This document shows positions 1 to 9,501 of a DNA stretch of 64,000 nucleotides, in pieces. The notes beneath the pieces are model-generated. The model made no database searches. It worked only from the letters and a program-made list of their open reading frames with translations, and was not told the origin of the DNA. The position numbers and the translations under genes were made by a program. How positions within the stretch are numbered: the first letter of the stretch is position 1; every line of letters starts with the position of its first letter. Source of the DNA: Phycisphaeraceae bacterium (GTDB lineage: Bacteria > Planctomycetota > Phycisphaerae > Phycisphaerales > UBA1924); the NCBI GenBank assembly GCA_019636555.1, contig JAHBXH010000001.1, forward strand, positions 3,072,928-3,136,927. The letters are read 5' to 3'.

Positions 1-50
1 GCTGCGCGACCCCGGCAACTCGGCCGCACCTTTGCTGAGGCATCCTTCTT

Positions 51-3005
51 ATGGCTTCCCGAACCTCATCCAGGTCCCGAACTTCTTCGAGCGCTTCCGG
101 CATCTCCGTTTCCACGGCCGGTCGCCGGCTCGCGCTCGTCCTGCTTCTCTTCGTCTGGGTCTTTGTTCTGATGAGCCTTGTCGGCTTCGACCCGGGCGAT
201 CCGCCCAGCCACGTCGTCTCGCCGCCGAACGCCACGATTCAGAACTGGTGCGGCGCTTTCGGTGCCGCGGTCAGCTACTGGACCATTTATTACACCGGCG
301 CCGGCGCGTGGGTTTTCTTCACGCTGGGCGGGATCGTCCTGGCTTCCGGCGTCGTCGGCACGAGCCTCAGCCATCTCGCCGTGCGCCTCATCGGCATCGT
401 CATGTTCGCGATCAGCGTCTCGGGCTTTCAGGCACTCATCTTCAAGACCACGGCTGCCCTTCCCGACCTGCCGGGAGGCGTGATCGGCACCGTCGGCGTC
501 GAGCAACTCCTCTACCGCTTCGGTCCGATGGGCAGCGCGATCTGGCTCGGTGCGATGGGCATCATCGGCCTCGTCGTCGCGGCGGACGAATGGCTCAACA
601 TCGGCATGGGCTGGAGCTGGCACTGGATGCGCCACACCGGCGCGCCCGCCGCCGCGGTCGCGGGCGGAGCCGCAGCAAAGTTCACGACCGACGTCGTCGC
701 GCCCGCCGCGGCAAAGGCGACCGTCGCCACCGCCAAGGGCAGCGCCGGATTTCTTTCTCGCTTCTGGGGAGGCCTGAGCAACAAGACCGACGAAGAAACC
801 GACACCATCACCGAAGCCAAGCCCACAAAGCGTCTACGCAAGTCGAGCGACCCTGATTCGGCGCCCGATGCGATGTTCCCCGGCGAAACGGGGGGAGATT
901 CACCGCGCTCGCGTCTTGCGGAGTTCGGCTTTGTCGTCGAAGAACCGGCGCCGGCGATCAAGGACCCCGACCTCGAAAATTCTGAAGCCGGCATGGCCGC
1001 CGCGGCAGAGGAAGCGCCAGAAACGCAGGTGGAATCAGACGACAAAGTCCCCGCCGCGATCGCGCCCGCGACTTCGGACAAAGACGTTGCCGAAGACGAA
1101 CTCCCCGGCGCGCCACAGGTCTTCGATCGCGATTCGCTCCGCGACAAGATCAATCGCCTACCCATCGCCTTTGGCCAAAAGGACAAACAGGTCGCGACAC
1201 AGGCCGACCTCGAAGGCATGCAGAATGTTTCCGAGATGGAGGGCTACCGCTTCCCGCAGCTGGAAATGCTCGAGGAGCCGGAAGAAAACTTCAACGAGAA
1301 GCTGGAAGAGATCGTGCGCACGCAGGGCATCGCGCTCGAGTCCGCGATGAATGAATACGGCATCGACGGCGAAGTCGTCGGCATCGAATCCGGACCGGTC
1401 ATCACGCTCTACGACGTGCGCCTCGCGCCGGGCACGAAGGTGGCCGTGGTACAAGCAGTCGCGAGCGACATCGCGCGATCGCTCAAGGCCGTCAACATCC
1501 GCATCGTTCCGAATCAGGTCGGCCGCGACACCGTCGGCATCGAAGTGCCCAATCCGACCAAGGAAAAAGTCCGGCTCAAGGAGTTGATGGGCAAGACCGA
1601 GCTCTTCGGCAAGATGAAGCTGCCGATGTTCCTCGGCAAGGACGCGACCGGACAGCCTCTGATCGCCGACCTCACGCGCATGCCGCACATGCTCATCGCC
1701 GGCACCACCGGCTCGGGCAAGTCGGTGTGCATGAACACGATCATCATGTCGTTCCTCTTCACCAAGAAGCCGAACGAACTCAAGCTCGTGCTCGTCGACC
1801 CCAAGATGGTCGAGATGTCGCAGTTCAAGGACATCCCGCACCTCATGTGCCCCGTCGTCACCGAAATGAACAAGGCCGCGGCGATCCTCGAGTGGGCCAC
1901 GGTCAAGATGGACGAACGCTACGAACTCCTGATGGAAGCGGGCTGCCGCGACATCGCCAGCTACAACGAACTGCCTTGGGAAGAACTCAAAGACCGCATG
2001 GGGCTCAAGAGCGACGAAGAGGCCGCGCGCATCCCGCGCAAGCTCCCCTACATGGTCTTCATCATCGACGAGCTCGCGGACCTGATGATGACCGCGAAGG
2101 AAGTCGAAGGGCACATCATCCGCATCGCACAGAAGGCCCGTGCCGTCGGCATCCACTTGATCCTCGCGACGCAGCGCCCGCAGGCCAATGTCGTCACCGG
2201 CCTCATCAAGTCGAACATGCCGTGCCGCATCTCCTTTAAGGTTGCCAGCGGCATGGACTCGCGCATCGTTCTCGACAGCAAGGGGGGCGAACTCCTGCTC
2301 GGTCACGGCGACATGCTCTTCCTCAACCCCGGCAGCAACGATCTGAGCCGCGCACAGGGCACGCTCGTCACCGATAGCGAGATCCGCAAGGTCGTGAAGT
2401 TCATGAAGGAAGTCGCCTCGCCGACGTTCGAGCGCCAGCTTCTCGTCATGCGCAAGCCGAGCGAAGAAGGAAACGGCCTCGGCAATCTCAGCGACGAAGA
2501 ACGTCTTCTCCAGAGCAAGAACAACTCTTCCGCCAGCCTCAAGGCGGCACAGGAAGACCCGCTATTCGAGCGCGCCGTGGAAATCGTGCTCGAATCCCGG
2601 CGTGGCAGCGTCTCGCTCCTGCAGCGCCGGCTCGCCATCGGCTACACCCGGTCCAGCCGTCTCATCGACCTCATGGGCATCGCGGGGATCATCTCCGATC
2701 ACAAGGGCTCGGTCGCGCGCGACGTGCTCATCACCCTCGATGAATGGGAGATGATGAAAGAAATGGCGAAGGAAGAAGCGGCTCAGAAGGGCATCGCTTG
2801 GCCCGCGAAGGAAGCCGAGCAGACGCAACTCTTTCAAGCCGAACCCGCTGGCGCATCCGCCGCAACGGATGCCGCCGAATCGGAGTCGGAGACCGCTTCG
2901 GAGGACGAATCGGAAGACGAGACGGATTCGGAAGATGCCGAAGATGAAGATGCGGCGGCGGAAGACACTTCCGCCCCGCAGCCCGAATCGAAGCCCCTCG
3001 CCTGA
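51..3005 (+). CDS. ftsK: DNA translocase FtsK/SpoIIIE
   Basis: This is a 984-residue FtsK/SpoIIIE DNA pump, which moves chromosome ends through the division septum and helps resolve dimers. The N-terminal 200 residues hold about four hydrophobic segments (the first near 25-45), anchoring it in the inner membrane. An acidic, Pro/Ala-rich linker follows. The motor domain has Walker A GTTGSGKS near residue 551 and a Walker B-type run FIIDELADLM near 670. A gamma-type winged helix, which in the family reads KOPS sites, lies at about 836-895. After it comes an Asp/Glu-rich tail of roughly 80 residues that is longer than in model FtsK proteins. The ATG at 51 is taken as the start; it is close to the window edge and has no clear Shine-Dalgarno. 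The family call is secure; the role of the acidic tail is unknown. Confidence 0.95.
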   Translation: MASRTSSRSRTSSSASGISVSTAGRRLALVLLLFVWVFVLMSLVGFDPGDPPSHVVSPPNATIQNWCGAFGAAVSYWTIYYTGAGAWVFFTLGGIVLASGVVGTSLSHLAVRLIGIVMFAISVSGFQALIFKTTAALPDLPGGVIGTVGVEQLLYRFGPMGSAIWLGAMGIIGLVVAADEWLNIGMGWSWHWMRHTGAPAAAVAGGAAAKFTTDVVAPAAAKATVATAKGSAGFLSRFWGGLSNKTDEETDTITEAKPTKRLRKSSDPDSAPDAMFPGETGGDSPRSRLAEFGFVVEEPAPAIKDPDLENSEAGMAAAAEEAPETQVESDDKVPAAIAPATSDKDVAEDELPGAPQVFDRDSLRDKINRLPIAFGQKDKQVATQADLEGMQNVSEMEGYRFPQLEMLEEPEENFNEKLEEIVRTQGIALESAMNEYGIDGEVVGIESGPVITLYDVRLAPGTKVAVVQAVASDIARSLKAVNIRIVPNQVGRDTVGIEVPNPTKEKVRLKELMGKTELFGKMKLPMFLGKDATGQPLIADLTRMPHMLIAGTTGSGKSVCMNTIIMSFLFTKKPNELKLVLVDPKMVEMSQFKDIPHLMCPVVTEMNKAAAILEWATVKMDERYELLMEAGCRDIASYNELPWEELKDRMGLKSDEEAARIPRKLPYMVFIIDELADLMMTAKEVEGHIIRIAQKARAVGIHLILATQRPQANVVTGLIKSNMPCRISFKVASGMDSRIVLDSKGGELLLGHGDMLFLNPGSNDLSRAQGTLVTDSEIRKVVKFMKEVASPTFERQLLVMRKPSEEGNGLGNLSDEERLLQSKNNSSASLKAAQEDPLFERAVEIVLESRRGSVSLLQRRLAIGYTRSSRLIDLMGIAGIISDHKGSVARDVLITLDEWEMMKEMAKEEAAQKGIAWPAKEAEQTQLFQAEPAGASAATDAAESESETASEDESEDETDSEDAEDEDAAAEDTSAPQPESKPLA

Positions 3006-3124
3006 CGCAATCGGTCCTGATCGTTTCCCAACAACTCTCGGCAGAATTGCGGGTGTTCCACGCCCGCACTTCTATACTTCGCCCGCGCTTTCCAACGAGC
3101 ATCAACCGAGAAAGGAATCGATCG

Positions 3125-5071
3125 ATGTCCGCAACCAAGACCCGCTCTGTCCTCGCTCTCAAACGCAATCTCTTCGCCGCGCCGATCGCGGCACTCCTCG
3201 CGCTCTCCGGGCAGGCGCTCGCCAAGGTTCCCGCGGCACTCGACCGCGTCCCCAAGAACGCGATGCTCGTCATCGCGACCGACAACTTCGAGCAGACAAC
3301 CAACCGAATCAAGAACTACGCCGACAAACTCCGGATCGAAGACACCGAGGACTTCGATGACTTCGTCAAGCAGCTCTCCGAAACCAAAGGCTTCAAGAAA
3401 GACGGTTCGCTCGCGCTCGTGGTGATGGCTCCGCCGACGGAAGCGCCCAAGGAAGTAAAGAAAGAAGATGACAACGACGACATGGATCACGACCATCGCG
3501 ACCACGACGATCCGATGGAGCGCGCCGTCGTTCTCGCGCAGACCACAGACTACAAGCAGCTCGTCACAGAACTCGGCGGCGATGCGTCGGCCAAGGTCGC
3601 AAGCGTCGAGGGCATGGGCGACATGCCGATGTACGTGCGCGACGCGGGCGATGGCTGGGTGATCATCGGGCCGGTCGAAGAAACCGTCTCCTCCTTCCAG
3701 CCCGCCGAGCACGCCCTCAAGCAACACGAAGAAGCGCTCGGCGTCGTCGGTAATCGCGCCGCGCAAGCCAGCGATCTCATCCTCATCGCCAACTGGGAGA
3801 CCATCGCGCCCCAGTTCAGCAAGCAGATCGACCGCGCTGTTGCCGACGCCAAAAAGGGCGGCAAGCGGCGCAACCCGATGTTCGGCCCCATTCCGCCCGA
3901 AACAATGGCGCAGTTCATCGCCCCGATCGAAGATATTGCCCGCGCGTACAACCGCGATGCGCAGACCTGCGTCGCCGGAATCGGCCTCGGCGAAGACGGC
4001 CTCACCTTCGATATCGGCGCACAATTCAAACCCAAGAGCCAGATCGCCGGCTTCTTCCAGAGCACCGGCAAGGCCGATACCACGCTCGTTTCGCTCCCGC
4101 AGACTCCCTTCCTCTTTGCGGTTTCGGCCGACACCACCAGCCCCGGCACGCGTCAGATCGCGCACAACGCGTCGGACATCGCCGAGAAAATGCTGACGGT
4201 CGCCAAAGACGAAGCCAAGCGTCAGGCCGCAGAGGGTGACAAGGCAGCCTCGAAGCAGGCCGACATGGTGATCAAGATGATCGAGGGTCAGACCGCGGGC
4301 ATCCGCGATCTGGCCAAGTCGATCGACAAGATCGACGGCGTCGACTTTGTTTGGGGTTATTCGCCCGCGATGCTGGCCGGCGCCGGCCTCTTCAGCGGCG
4401 TCATCTACCAGGCCCGGGGCAGCGATCCCGCCGCGCTCAAAGGCCTCTTCGTCGACCGCATCAAGGCCACGCAGGAAATGGACGGTCCGATGAAGATGGA
4501 AGCTTCCGTGACGGCGAATGCCGCGGAAGTGAACGGCGTGAAGCTCGATACGTGGGCCCTCAAGCCCAAGATGGACCCCAACGACCCGATGGCATCGCAG
4601 ATGGCGATGGTCAACATGTTCATCTTCGGCGCGACCGGCCAGATGAGCGGCAACATCGCGACCACCAAGAACTCCGCGATCGTCACCTTCAGCCCCAATA
4701 CGCAGATCATGCAGTCAGCGCTCGACGCCGCCTCCGGCAAGAACACCATGGCGGAGAACAAGGGTGTGGCCACCGCAGTGAAGGGTCTGCCCGAAGGCTC
4801 GATGGCGCGCGGGCTGATCGGCACCAAAAGCATCTTCGATCTCGCTCAGATGGCGATGTCCTTCGCCGGCATGCCGATCCAGCTCAAGGTTCCCGCCGAC
4901 GTTCCCCCGATGGCGGTCGGCGTCACCGGCGACGGCGGCGGCATGCACATCCGCTTCCACGCCCCCATGCAGGTCGTGAACACCATCGGCGATGTGCTGC
5001 AGCAGGTCCGTGAATCGCAGCAGCATCAAGGTGGTGGCGACGACGATTCCAACGAAAAGCCGCGGTTCTGA
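3125..5071 (+). CDS. Secreted protein of unknown function
   Basis: I do not recognise the family. The 648-residue product starts with a basic N-terminus and a hydrophobic core (AAPIAALLALSGQALA), a typical Sec signal peptide, so it is probably exported. A short Asp/His-rich stretch (DDNDDMDHDHRDHDDP) near residues 116-131 could bind metal. The rest is soluble, with repeated Gly/Ala/Met-rich segments and a hydrophilic Gly/Asp tail. The ATG at 3125 is chosen over the longer open frame from 3047 because it follows a GAGAAAGGA ribosome site at suitable spacing and begins with the signal peptide. The gene is about 120 bases downstream of ftsK and is closed by a strong hairpin terminator, so it is probably its own transcription unit. 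Confidence 0.7.
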   Translation: MSATKTRSVLALKRNLFAAPIAALLALSGQALAKVPAALDRVPKNAMLVIATDNFEQTTNRIKNYADKLRIEDTEDFDDFVKQLSETKGFKKDGSLALVVMAPPTEAPKEVKKEDDNDDMDHDHRDHDDPMERAVVLAQTTDYKQLVTELGGDASAKVASVEGMGDMPMYVRDAGDGWVIIGPVEETVSSFQPAEHALKQHEEALGVVGNRAAQASDLILIANWETIAPQFSKQIDRAVADAKKGGKRRNPMFGPIPPETMAQFIAPIEDIARAYNRDAQTCVAGIGLGEDGLTFDIGAQFKPKSQIAGFFQSTGKADTTLVSLPQTPFLFAVSADTTSPGTRQIAHNASDIAEKMLTVAKDEAKRQAAEGDKAASKQADMVIKMIEGQTAGIRDLAKSIDKIDGVDFVWGYSPAMLAGAGLFSGVIYQARGSDPAALKGLFVDRIKATQEMDGPMKMEASVTANAAEVNGVKLDTWALKPKMDPNDPMASQMAMVNMFIFGATGQMSGNIATTKNSAIVTFSPNTQIMQSALDAASGKNTMAENKGVATAVKGLPEGSMARGLIGTKSIFDLAQMAMSFAGMPIQLKVPADVPPMAVGVTGDGGGMHIRFHAPMQVVNTIGDVLQQVRESQQHQGGGDDDSNEKPRF

Positions 5072-5097
5072 ACCGGGTTTCTTTGATGTATTCACTG

Positions 5098-5125
5098 AAG
5101 GGCGCACTCCGGTGCGCCCTTCTTC
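5098..5125 (+). terminator. Rho-independent terminator
   Basis: A perfect 10-bp stem (AAGGGCGCAC / GTGCGCCCTT, 5098-5107 and 5112-5121) with a 4-base loop is followed by a short pyrimidine run. It lies 26 bases after the preceding stop codon and separates that gene from folP. Confidence 0.8.
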
Positions 5126-5158
5126 ATTGGCGGCACACACTTCTTCTACCATTCGCCC

Positions 5159-6109
5159 GTGCAGCAGTGGCGCCTCGCCAATTCCCGCATCATCGACACG
5201 AACACGCCCGTGCTCATGGCGATCCTGAATTGCACGCCCGACAGTTTTTATGGCGAAAGCAGGCTGCACTCGATCGACTCCGCCGTGGAATCGGCGCGCG
5301 CCGCTCAGCGCGCCGGCGCCGCGATTCTCGATGTCGGGGGTGAATCGACGCGCCCGGGATCGGCGCCCGTCGATGCCGCGGAGCAGATCCGCCGCACGAT
5401 TCCCGTCATCCGCGCGATCCGCGCCGAATCCGAATTGAGCTCTCTTGCAATCAGTATCGATACGACGCTCGCCGAAGTCGCACGAGCTGCGCTCGACGCC
5501 GGAGCCGATGCGATCAATGACGTTTCCGGCCTCCGGGATGACACGGACAAAATGCTCGAACTGCTCGCCGCGACTCAGACGGGCTCCATCCTCATGCACC
5601 GGCGCGTTCCGCCCGCGCGCGACAGCTACTCCGATCAATACAAACAAGCTCCCGAGTACGGCGACCTCGTCGCTGATGTGCGTACGTTCTTCGAACAGTC
5701 CCTTCGCACGCTCACCAGCCGCGGCCTCGACCCATTGAGCATTGTCCTCGATCCCGGGCTTGGGTTCGGAAAATCTGTCGAACAAAACTGCGAGCTGATC
5801 CGGCGCACCTCAGAGTTCGAATCGCTCGCCCGACCGATCTTGAGCGGCCTTTCCCGCAAGAGCTTTGTCGGTCGCCTTTCTTTCGGTCGAGATTCCGATC
5901 CGAGCGAGCGCCTCGAAGGCACCATCGCGCTCTCCGTCATCCATTTTCTGAATGGCGCCCGCATCTTCCGCGTGCACGACGTCGCTGCTTGCGCGAGCGC
6001 TTTGCGGGCTGCCGCGGCACTCTCGATGCCGCATCTCCCGCCTGTTTCCGGCATCAAAGAGGGTGAAACATGTTCCGATCCGGCGTCCCGGCCAGTCCGC
6101 AGTGTGTAG
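5159..6109 (+). CDS. folP: Dihydropteroate synthase FolP
   Basis: FolP joins 6-hydroxymethyl-dihydropterin diphosphate to p-aminobenzoate in cytoplasmic folate synthesis. The 316-residue product shows the family signatures in order: MAILNCTPDSFY near residue 20, DVGGESTRPG near 57, SIDTTLAEVA near 100, AINDVSG near 119, DPGLGFGK near 198 and GLSRKSFVG near 230. The GTG at 5159 is the start; no better codon lies before the first motif. The C-terminal 25 residues, after the TIM barrel, look like extra tail. The gene ends 31 bases before trxA, so the two could be co-transcribed. An amidotransferase that could supply p-aminobenzoate is encoded at 13139. Confidence 0.93.
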   Translation: MQQWRLANSRIIDTNTPVLMAILNCTPDSFYGESRLHSIDSAVESARAAQRAGAAILDVGGESTRPGSAPVDAAEQIRRTIPVIRAIRAESELSSLAISIDTTLAEVARAALDAGADAINDVSGLRDDTDKMLELLAATQTGSILMHRRVPPARDSYSDQYKQAPEYGDLVADVRTFFEQSLRTLTSRGLDPLSIVLDPGLGFGKSVEQNCELIRRTSEFESLARPILSGLSRKSFVGRLSFGRDSDPSERLEGTIALSVIHFLNGARIFRVHDVAACASALRAAAALSMPHLPPVSGIKEGETCSDPASRPVRSV

Positions 6110-6140
6110 CATTCAGCCGGGACAGCCCAAGGAGACCCAT

Positions 6141-6485
6141 ATGGCAGGAGCCAACGTCCAAACGTTTACCGATTCGAATTTCGACAGCGAAGTCCTGAAG
6201 AGTCAGGTGCCTGTTTTGGTCGATTTCTGGGCCGAATGGTGCATGCCGTGCCGCATGCTCACCCCGACGATCGAAGCCCTCAGCGATCAGTTCGCCGGCA
6301 AGGTCAAGATCGGGAAAATCGATACCGATGCCAACCGACAGGTTTCCGTCAAGTACGGAATCACCGCCATCCCTACCATCATCCTCTTCAAGGGCGGTGA
6401 GGTCGCGAAGAAGTTTGTCGGCCTCACCCGCAAGGAAGACCTTGCCGCGGCCCTTTCCGGTTTGGCTCAGTCCGGCGCGGCGTAA
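6141..6485 (+). CDS. trxA: Thioredoxin with a CMPC active site
   Basis: This is a 114-residue cytoplasmic dithiol oxidoreductase of the thioredoxin family. The active site is FWAEWCMPCRM (Cys34-Met-Pro-Cys37), and the cis-proline loop GITAIPTI lies near residues 73-80. Classical thioredoxin has Gly between Cys and Pro; here it is Met, which may shift redox potential or partner choice, though that is inference. The ATG at 6141 is chosen because AAGGAGACCCAT precedes it directly; the longer open frame from 5952 overlaps folP and is rejected. The next gene begins 12 bases downstream, which suggests co-transcription with the oxidoreductase. Confidence 0.92.
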   Translation: MAGANVQTFTDSNFDSEVLKSQVPVLVDFWAEWCMPCRMLTPTIEALSDQFAGKVKIGKIDTDANRQVSVKYGITAIPTIILFKGGEVAKKFVGLTRKEDLAAALSGLAQSGAA

Positions 6486-6497
6486 CAAACACTCAAT

Positions 6498-7598
6498 ATG
6501 GCACCATCAGTCACTCTCTCAGGCACCGCAACGTCACCTCTCGAGGTTCACGCGCCCGCGGATCGATTCGCGGGTCGCAAGATCCGTTGCGGCGTCGTGG
6601 GGGTTGGCCGCATGGGCCAGCACCACGCGCGCGTCTATTCCAAGCTCGCCGGATGCGAACTGGTCGGCGTTGTTGATGCCAATCAGGCCCGGCGCACCGA
6701 GATCGCGGGCAAGTTCGAGACCAGCGGTTTCCAAACCGTCGAGGACCTGATCAGCGCCGGCGTCGATGCCGTCAGCGTGGCCGTTCCGACCACATACCAC
6801 CGCGCCGTCGCCGAGCCTCTTCTCAAGGCCGGCGTCGCCTGCCTCATCGAAAAGCCGCTCGCGCAGGACGTCGAGAACGCCCGCGCGATCAAGGACATCG
6901 CGGAGCGCACCGGCTCGACGCTCATGGTCGGCCACATCGAACGTTTCAATCCGATCATGCGCGCGATGCAGAACGCGACCAATCGCGGGCAGGACGTCGT
7001 CCCGCGTTTCATCGAAGTGCACCGCGTCAGCCCCATGACATTCCGCTCCGTCGATGTCGGCGTCGTCATGGACATGATGATCCACGATCTCGACGTCGTA
7101 CTCATGCTGATGGGCGGTCAGGAGCCCGATGATGTCCAGGCCGCGGGCGTCGCGGTGATTACCGATCACGAAGATGTCTGCAACGCTCGCCTCACCTGGC
7201 GCCGGCCGGTCGGAACGTGCGTCGCCAACATCACCGCCAGCCGGCTTGCGCTCAAGACCGAACGCGTGACCCGCATCACCGGCGAAAATGCCTATATCAA
7301 GATCGATTACGCCGCCAAGACCGGGATCATGATCCGGCGCATCGCCAACGAGCCGCAGATGCGCGAAATGCGGGAGCAGCTCCGTTCCGGCGCCGACCTC
7401 ACCAGCCTCAAGTGGCAGGACCTTGTCAACATCGATCCGCTCACGGTGGACGATGCCGAGCCGATCGTCGCCGAGATCGAGGAGTTCATCGGTGCCCTGC
7501 GCTCCGGCCGCCGTCCCGCGATCGACGCGGAAGCCGGTTTCGCCAACGTCCGCACCGCTCAGCGCATCGTCGACGCAATCAAGCGCACGATGCAGTAA
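6498..7598 (+). CDS. Gfo/Idh/MocA family oxidoreductase
   Basis: This is a 366-residue NAD(P)-dependent sugar or sugar-acid dehydrogenase. The Rossmann motif GVVGVGRMGQHHARVY begins near residue 32, preceded by about 30 residues of leader. The EKP motif (CLIEKPLAQ) lies near 116, and GHIERFNP, typical of the branch acting on nucleotide sugars, is near 150. The second domain carries the usual MIHDLDVVLML helix. The substrate cannot be read from sequence; relatives with the GHIERFNP motif often serve lipid A or surface-polysaccharide synthesis, which would fit the presence of kdsA in the window. The start at 6498 is 12 bases after trxA and lacks an obvious Shine-Dalgarno. Confidence 0.88.
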   Translation: MAPSVTLSGTATSPLEVHAPADRFAGRKIRCGVVGVGRMGQHHARVYSKLAGCELVGVVDANQARRTEIAGKFETSGFQTVEDLISAGVDAVSVAVPTTYHRAVAEPLLKAGVACLIEKPLAQDVENARAIKDIAERTGSTLMVGHIERFNPIMRAMQNATNRGQDVVPRFIEVHRVSPMTFRSVDVGVVMDMMIHDLDVVLMLMGGQEPDDVQAAGVAVITDHEDVCNARLTWRRPVGTCVANITASRLALKTERVTRITGENAYIKIDYAAKTGIMIRRIANEPQMREMREQLRSGADLTSLKWQDLVNIDPLTVDDAEPIVAEIEEFIGALRSGRRPAIDAEAGFANVRTAQRIVDAIKRTMQ

Positions 7599-7889
7599 GC
7601 CTCTACGAGCCCGAATCACCAGCGAGGGTGCAGCGGTCGACCGCGGATCGTGTTGCTTCGCGTTTGGACAATCCGACAATCCTCTGTCTCCGCGAAACTT
7701 CTCGTACTCCGCCCCTCCGCGTTCTCTCAATACGTTCCGATATCCAGCCCGCGTCATTCACGCCGGAACGCTACACTCTTAGCCCTGCGCACCGCGCGCA
7801 GGCTCTCGCGCGTTAATCGGTCCACGCGCGGGGCGGATGCGCCGATGTGCCATCCGCGAATCCCGGGCCGCGTGTCTGCGTCATCCCCC

Positions 7890-9368
7890 ATGTCAACCCA
7901 ACCCAATTCCGATCGCACCTCTTCCTCGCTCGCCGGTGATTCTCTGACCGATGAGCTCAACGCCGAGATCGAAGCCGCGATGGCGCAACTCGATCGCGAG
8001 GCCGACGCGGTCGCCCAGCAGACCGCGAAGAAGTCCGAACGGGACAAGTTGTCCGGGGGACGCCCGGCGCACATCAGGGGTCCTCGCCTGGTTCAGGCCG
8101 GCCGCGAGCACCGCTCCGGTCAGGTCGTTTCGGTGGGCCCGACCGACATCTTCCTCGAGTTCGGTCCCAAGGAACTCGGCATCGTTCCCCGCGCGCAGTT
8201 CACCGACGCCGACGTTCCCAAAGTCGGCGATTCGATCGAAGTCGTGATCGACAAGTTCGAAGCGGGCGAAAGCCTCTTCGTCTGTTCGCGCCCCGGCGCG
8301 GTGCAGAAGGCCGATTGGGAGTTCCTCGAGTCCGGCCAGGTCGTCGAGGGCCGCGTCACCGGCGTCGCCACCGGCAAGGACGGCAAGCAGGTCGGCCTCG
8401 AACTCGAGGTCGCCGGCCATCGCGCCTTCATGCCCGCAAGCCAGGTCGCGCTCGATCGCGTGCCCGATTTCTCTGTCTTTGTCGGCGAGAAGATGAACTG
8501 CTCCGTCGTCCGCGTCGAGCGCGTCGGCAAGGGCAATATCGTCCTCTCCCGACGCGACGTGCTCAATACCGAGCGCAAGCGCCTCGCCGAGGAAACCAAG
8601 AAGAACCTCACCGAAGGCCAGACTGTCGAAGGCATCGTCCGCAAGATCATGCCCTTCGGCGCGTTCGTCGATATCGGCGGCGTCGACGGGCTCGTCCACA
8701 TCTCCGACCTTTCCTACGACAAGATCGGCTTCGGCGAAAAGGCAGTCGAGAAGCACGTCAAGGAAGGCCAGCGCGTCACAGTCAAGATTCTCAAGGTCGA
8801 ACTCGAGAACAACCGCATCAGCCTCGGCCTCAAGCAGGTCCAGGGCGATCCGTTCGCAACCGCTGTCAACACGATTTCCGAAGGCGCCGAGATCACCGGC
8901 AAGATCACCAAGCTCCTCGAGTTCGGCGCGTTCGTCGAAGTCGCGCCCGGCGTCGATGGCCTCGTGCACATCTCCGAGATCGACCACAAGCGCATCGGCA
9001 AGGTCGAAGACGCTCTGAAAGTCGACGAAATCGTCCGCTGCAAGGTTCTCAAGCTCGACCCCGGCAACCGGCGCGTCAGCCTCTCCATCAAGGCCCTCAA
9101 GCCGCTCCCCGAAATCAAGATTCAGGAAGGCGGCGCGCCCGGCGATGGTCAGGGCCGCCCGGGCGGTCCGGGTCGCGGCCGCGGCAACAACGCCGGCCCA
9201 CGTGGCGGCTCCGGCTTCGGTAGCGGCGGATTTGGGGGGGGTGGCGGGGGTGGCGGCAAAGCCCCGCGCGATAACCGCACGGCCGAAGAGATTCTCAAGG
9301 AAACCCCGGCACTCCGCCGCATGCGCGAGCAGGCCAAGAAGATGAAGTTCAAGGGCGGCCTCGGCTGA
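7890..9368 (+). CDS. S1 RNA-binding domain protein, ribosomal protein S1-like
   Basis: The 492-residue product holds four S1 (OB-fold) domains after an acidic N-terminal region. They lie at roughly residues 73-136, 148-224, 246-322 and 332-405. The third and fourth are closest to consensus, with FGAFVDIGGVDGLVHIS and FGAFVEVAPGVDGLVHIS. After them comes a Gly/Arg-rich, probably disordered segment and a short basic tail. Bacterial S1 usually has four to six such domains and helps bring mRNA to the 30S subunit, so this is probably the organism's S1 or a close paralogue. The ATG at 7890 is preferred; the open frame continues upstream to 7650, but that part is low-complexity and unlike the family. 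A good terminator follows. Confidence 0.85.
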   Translation: MSTQPNSDRTSSSLAGDSLTDELNAEIEAAMAQLDREADAVAQQTAKKSERDKLSGGRPAHIRGPRLVQAGREHRSGQVVSVGPTDIFLEFGPKELGIVPRAQFTDADVPKVGDSIEVVIDKFEAGESLFVCSRPGAVQKADWEFLESGQVVEGRVTGVATGKDGKQVGLELEVAGHRAFMPASQVALDRVPDFSVFVGEKMNCSVVRVERVGKGNIVLSRRDVLNTERKRLAEETKKNLTEGQTVEGIVRKIMPFGAFVDIGGVDGLVHISDLSYDKIGFGEKAVEKHVKEGQRVTVKILKVELENNRISLGLKQVQGDPFATAVNTISEGAEITGKITKLLEFGAFVEVAPGVDGLVHISEIDHKRIGKVEDALKVDEIVRCKVLKLDPGNRRVSLSIKALKPLPEIKIQEGGAPGDGQGRPGGPGRGRGNNAGPRGGSGFGSGGFGGGGGGGGKAPRDNRTAEEILKETPALRRMREQAKKMKFKGGLG

Positions 9369-9409
9369 TCCACGCCGACGTTCCTTTCGCTCCAATTGAT
9401 CTCCCACCT

Positions 9410-9440
9410 CAAGGCCGCACACGCGGCCTTGTTTATTTTC
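9410..9440 (+). terminator. Rho-independent terminator
   Basis: A perfect 9-bp stem (CAAGGCCGC / GCGGCCTTG, 9410-9418 and 9423-9431) with a 4-base loop runs into TTTATTTT. It lies 42 bases after the S1-like gene. Confidence 0.85.
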
Positions 9441-9501
9441 CTCTCGCCTCGTCCCCTTTTTTCCACCGAACGCCGCGACGCCGAATCCGTATGCTGCATC
9501 T

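Noticed and set aside
51..635. Frames on both strands overlapping the start of ftsK
   Set aside because: FtsK's membrane helices and downstream motor fix the reading frame; the others are shadows.
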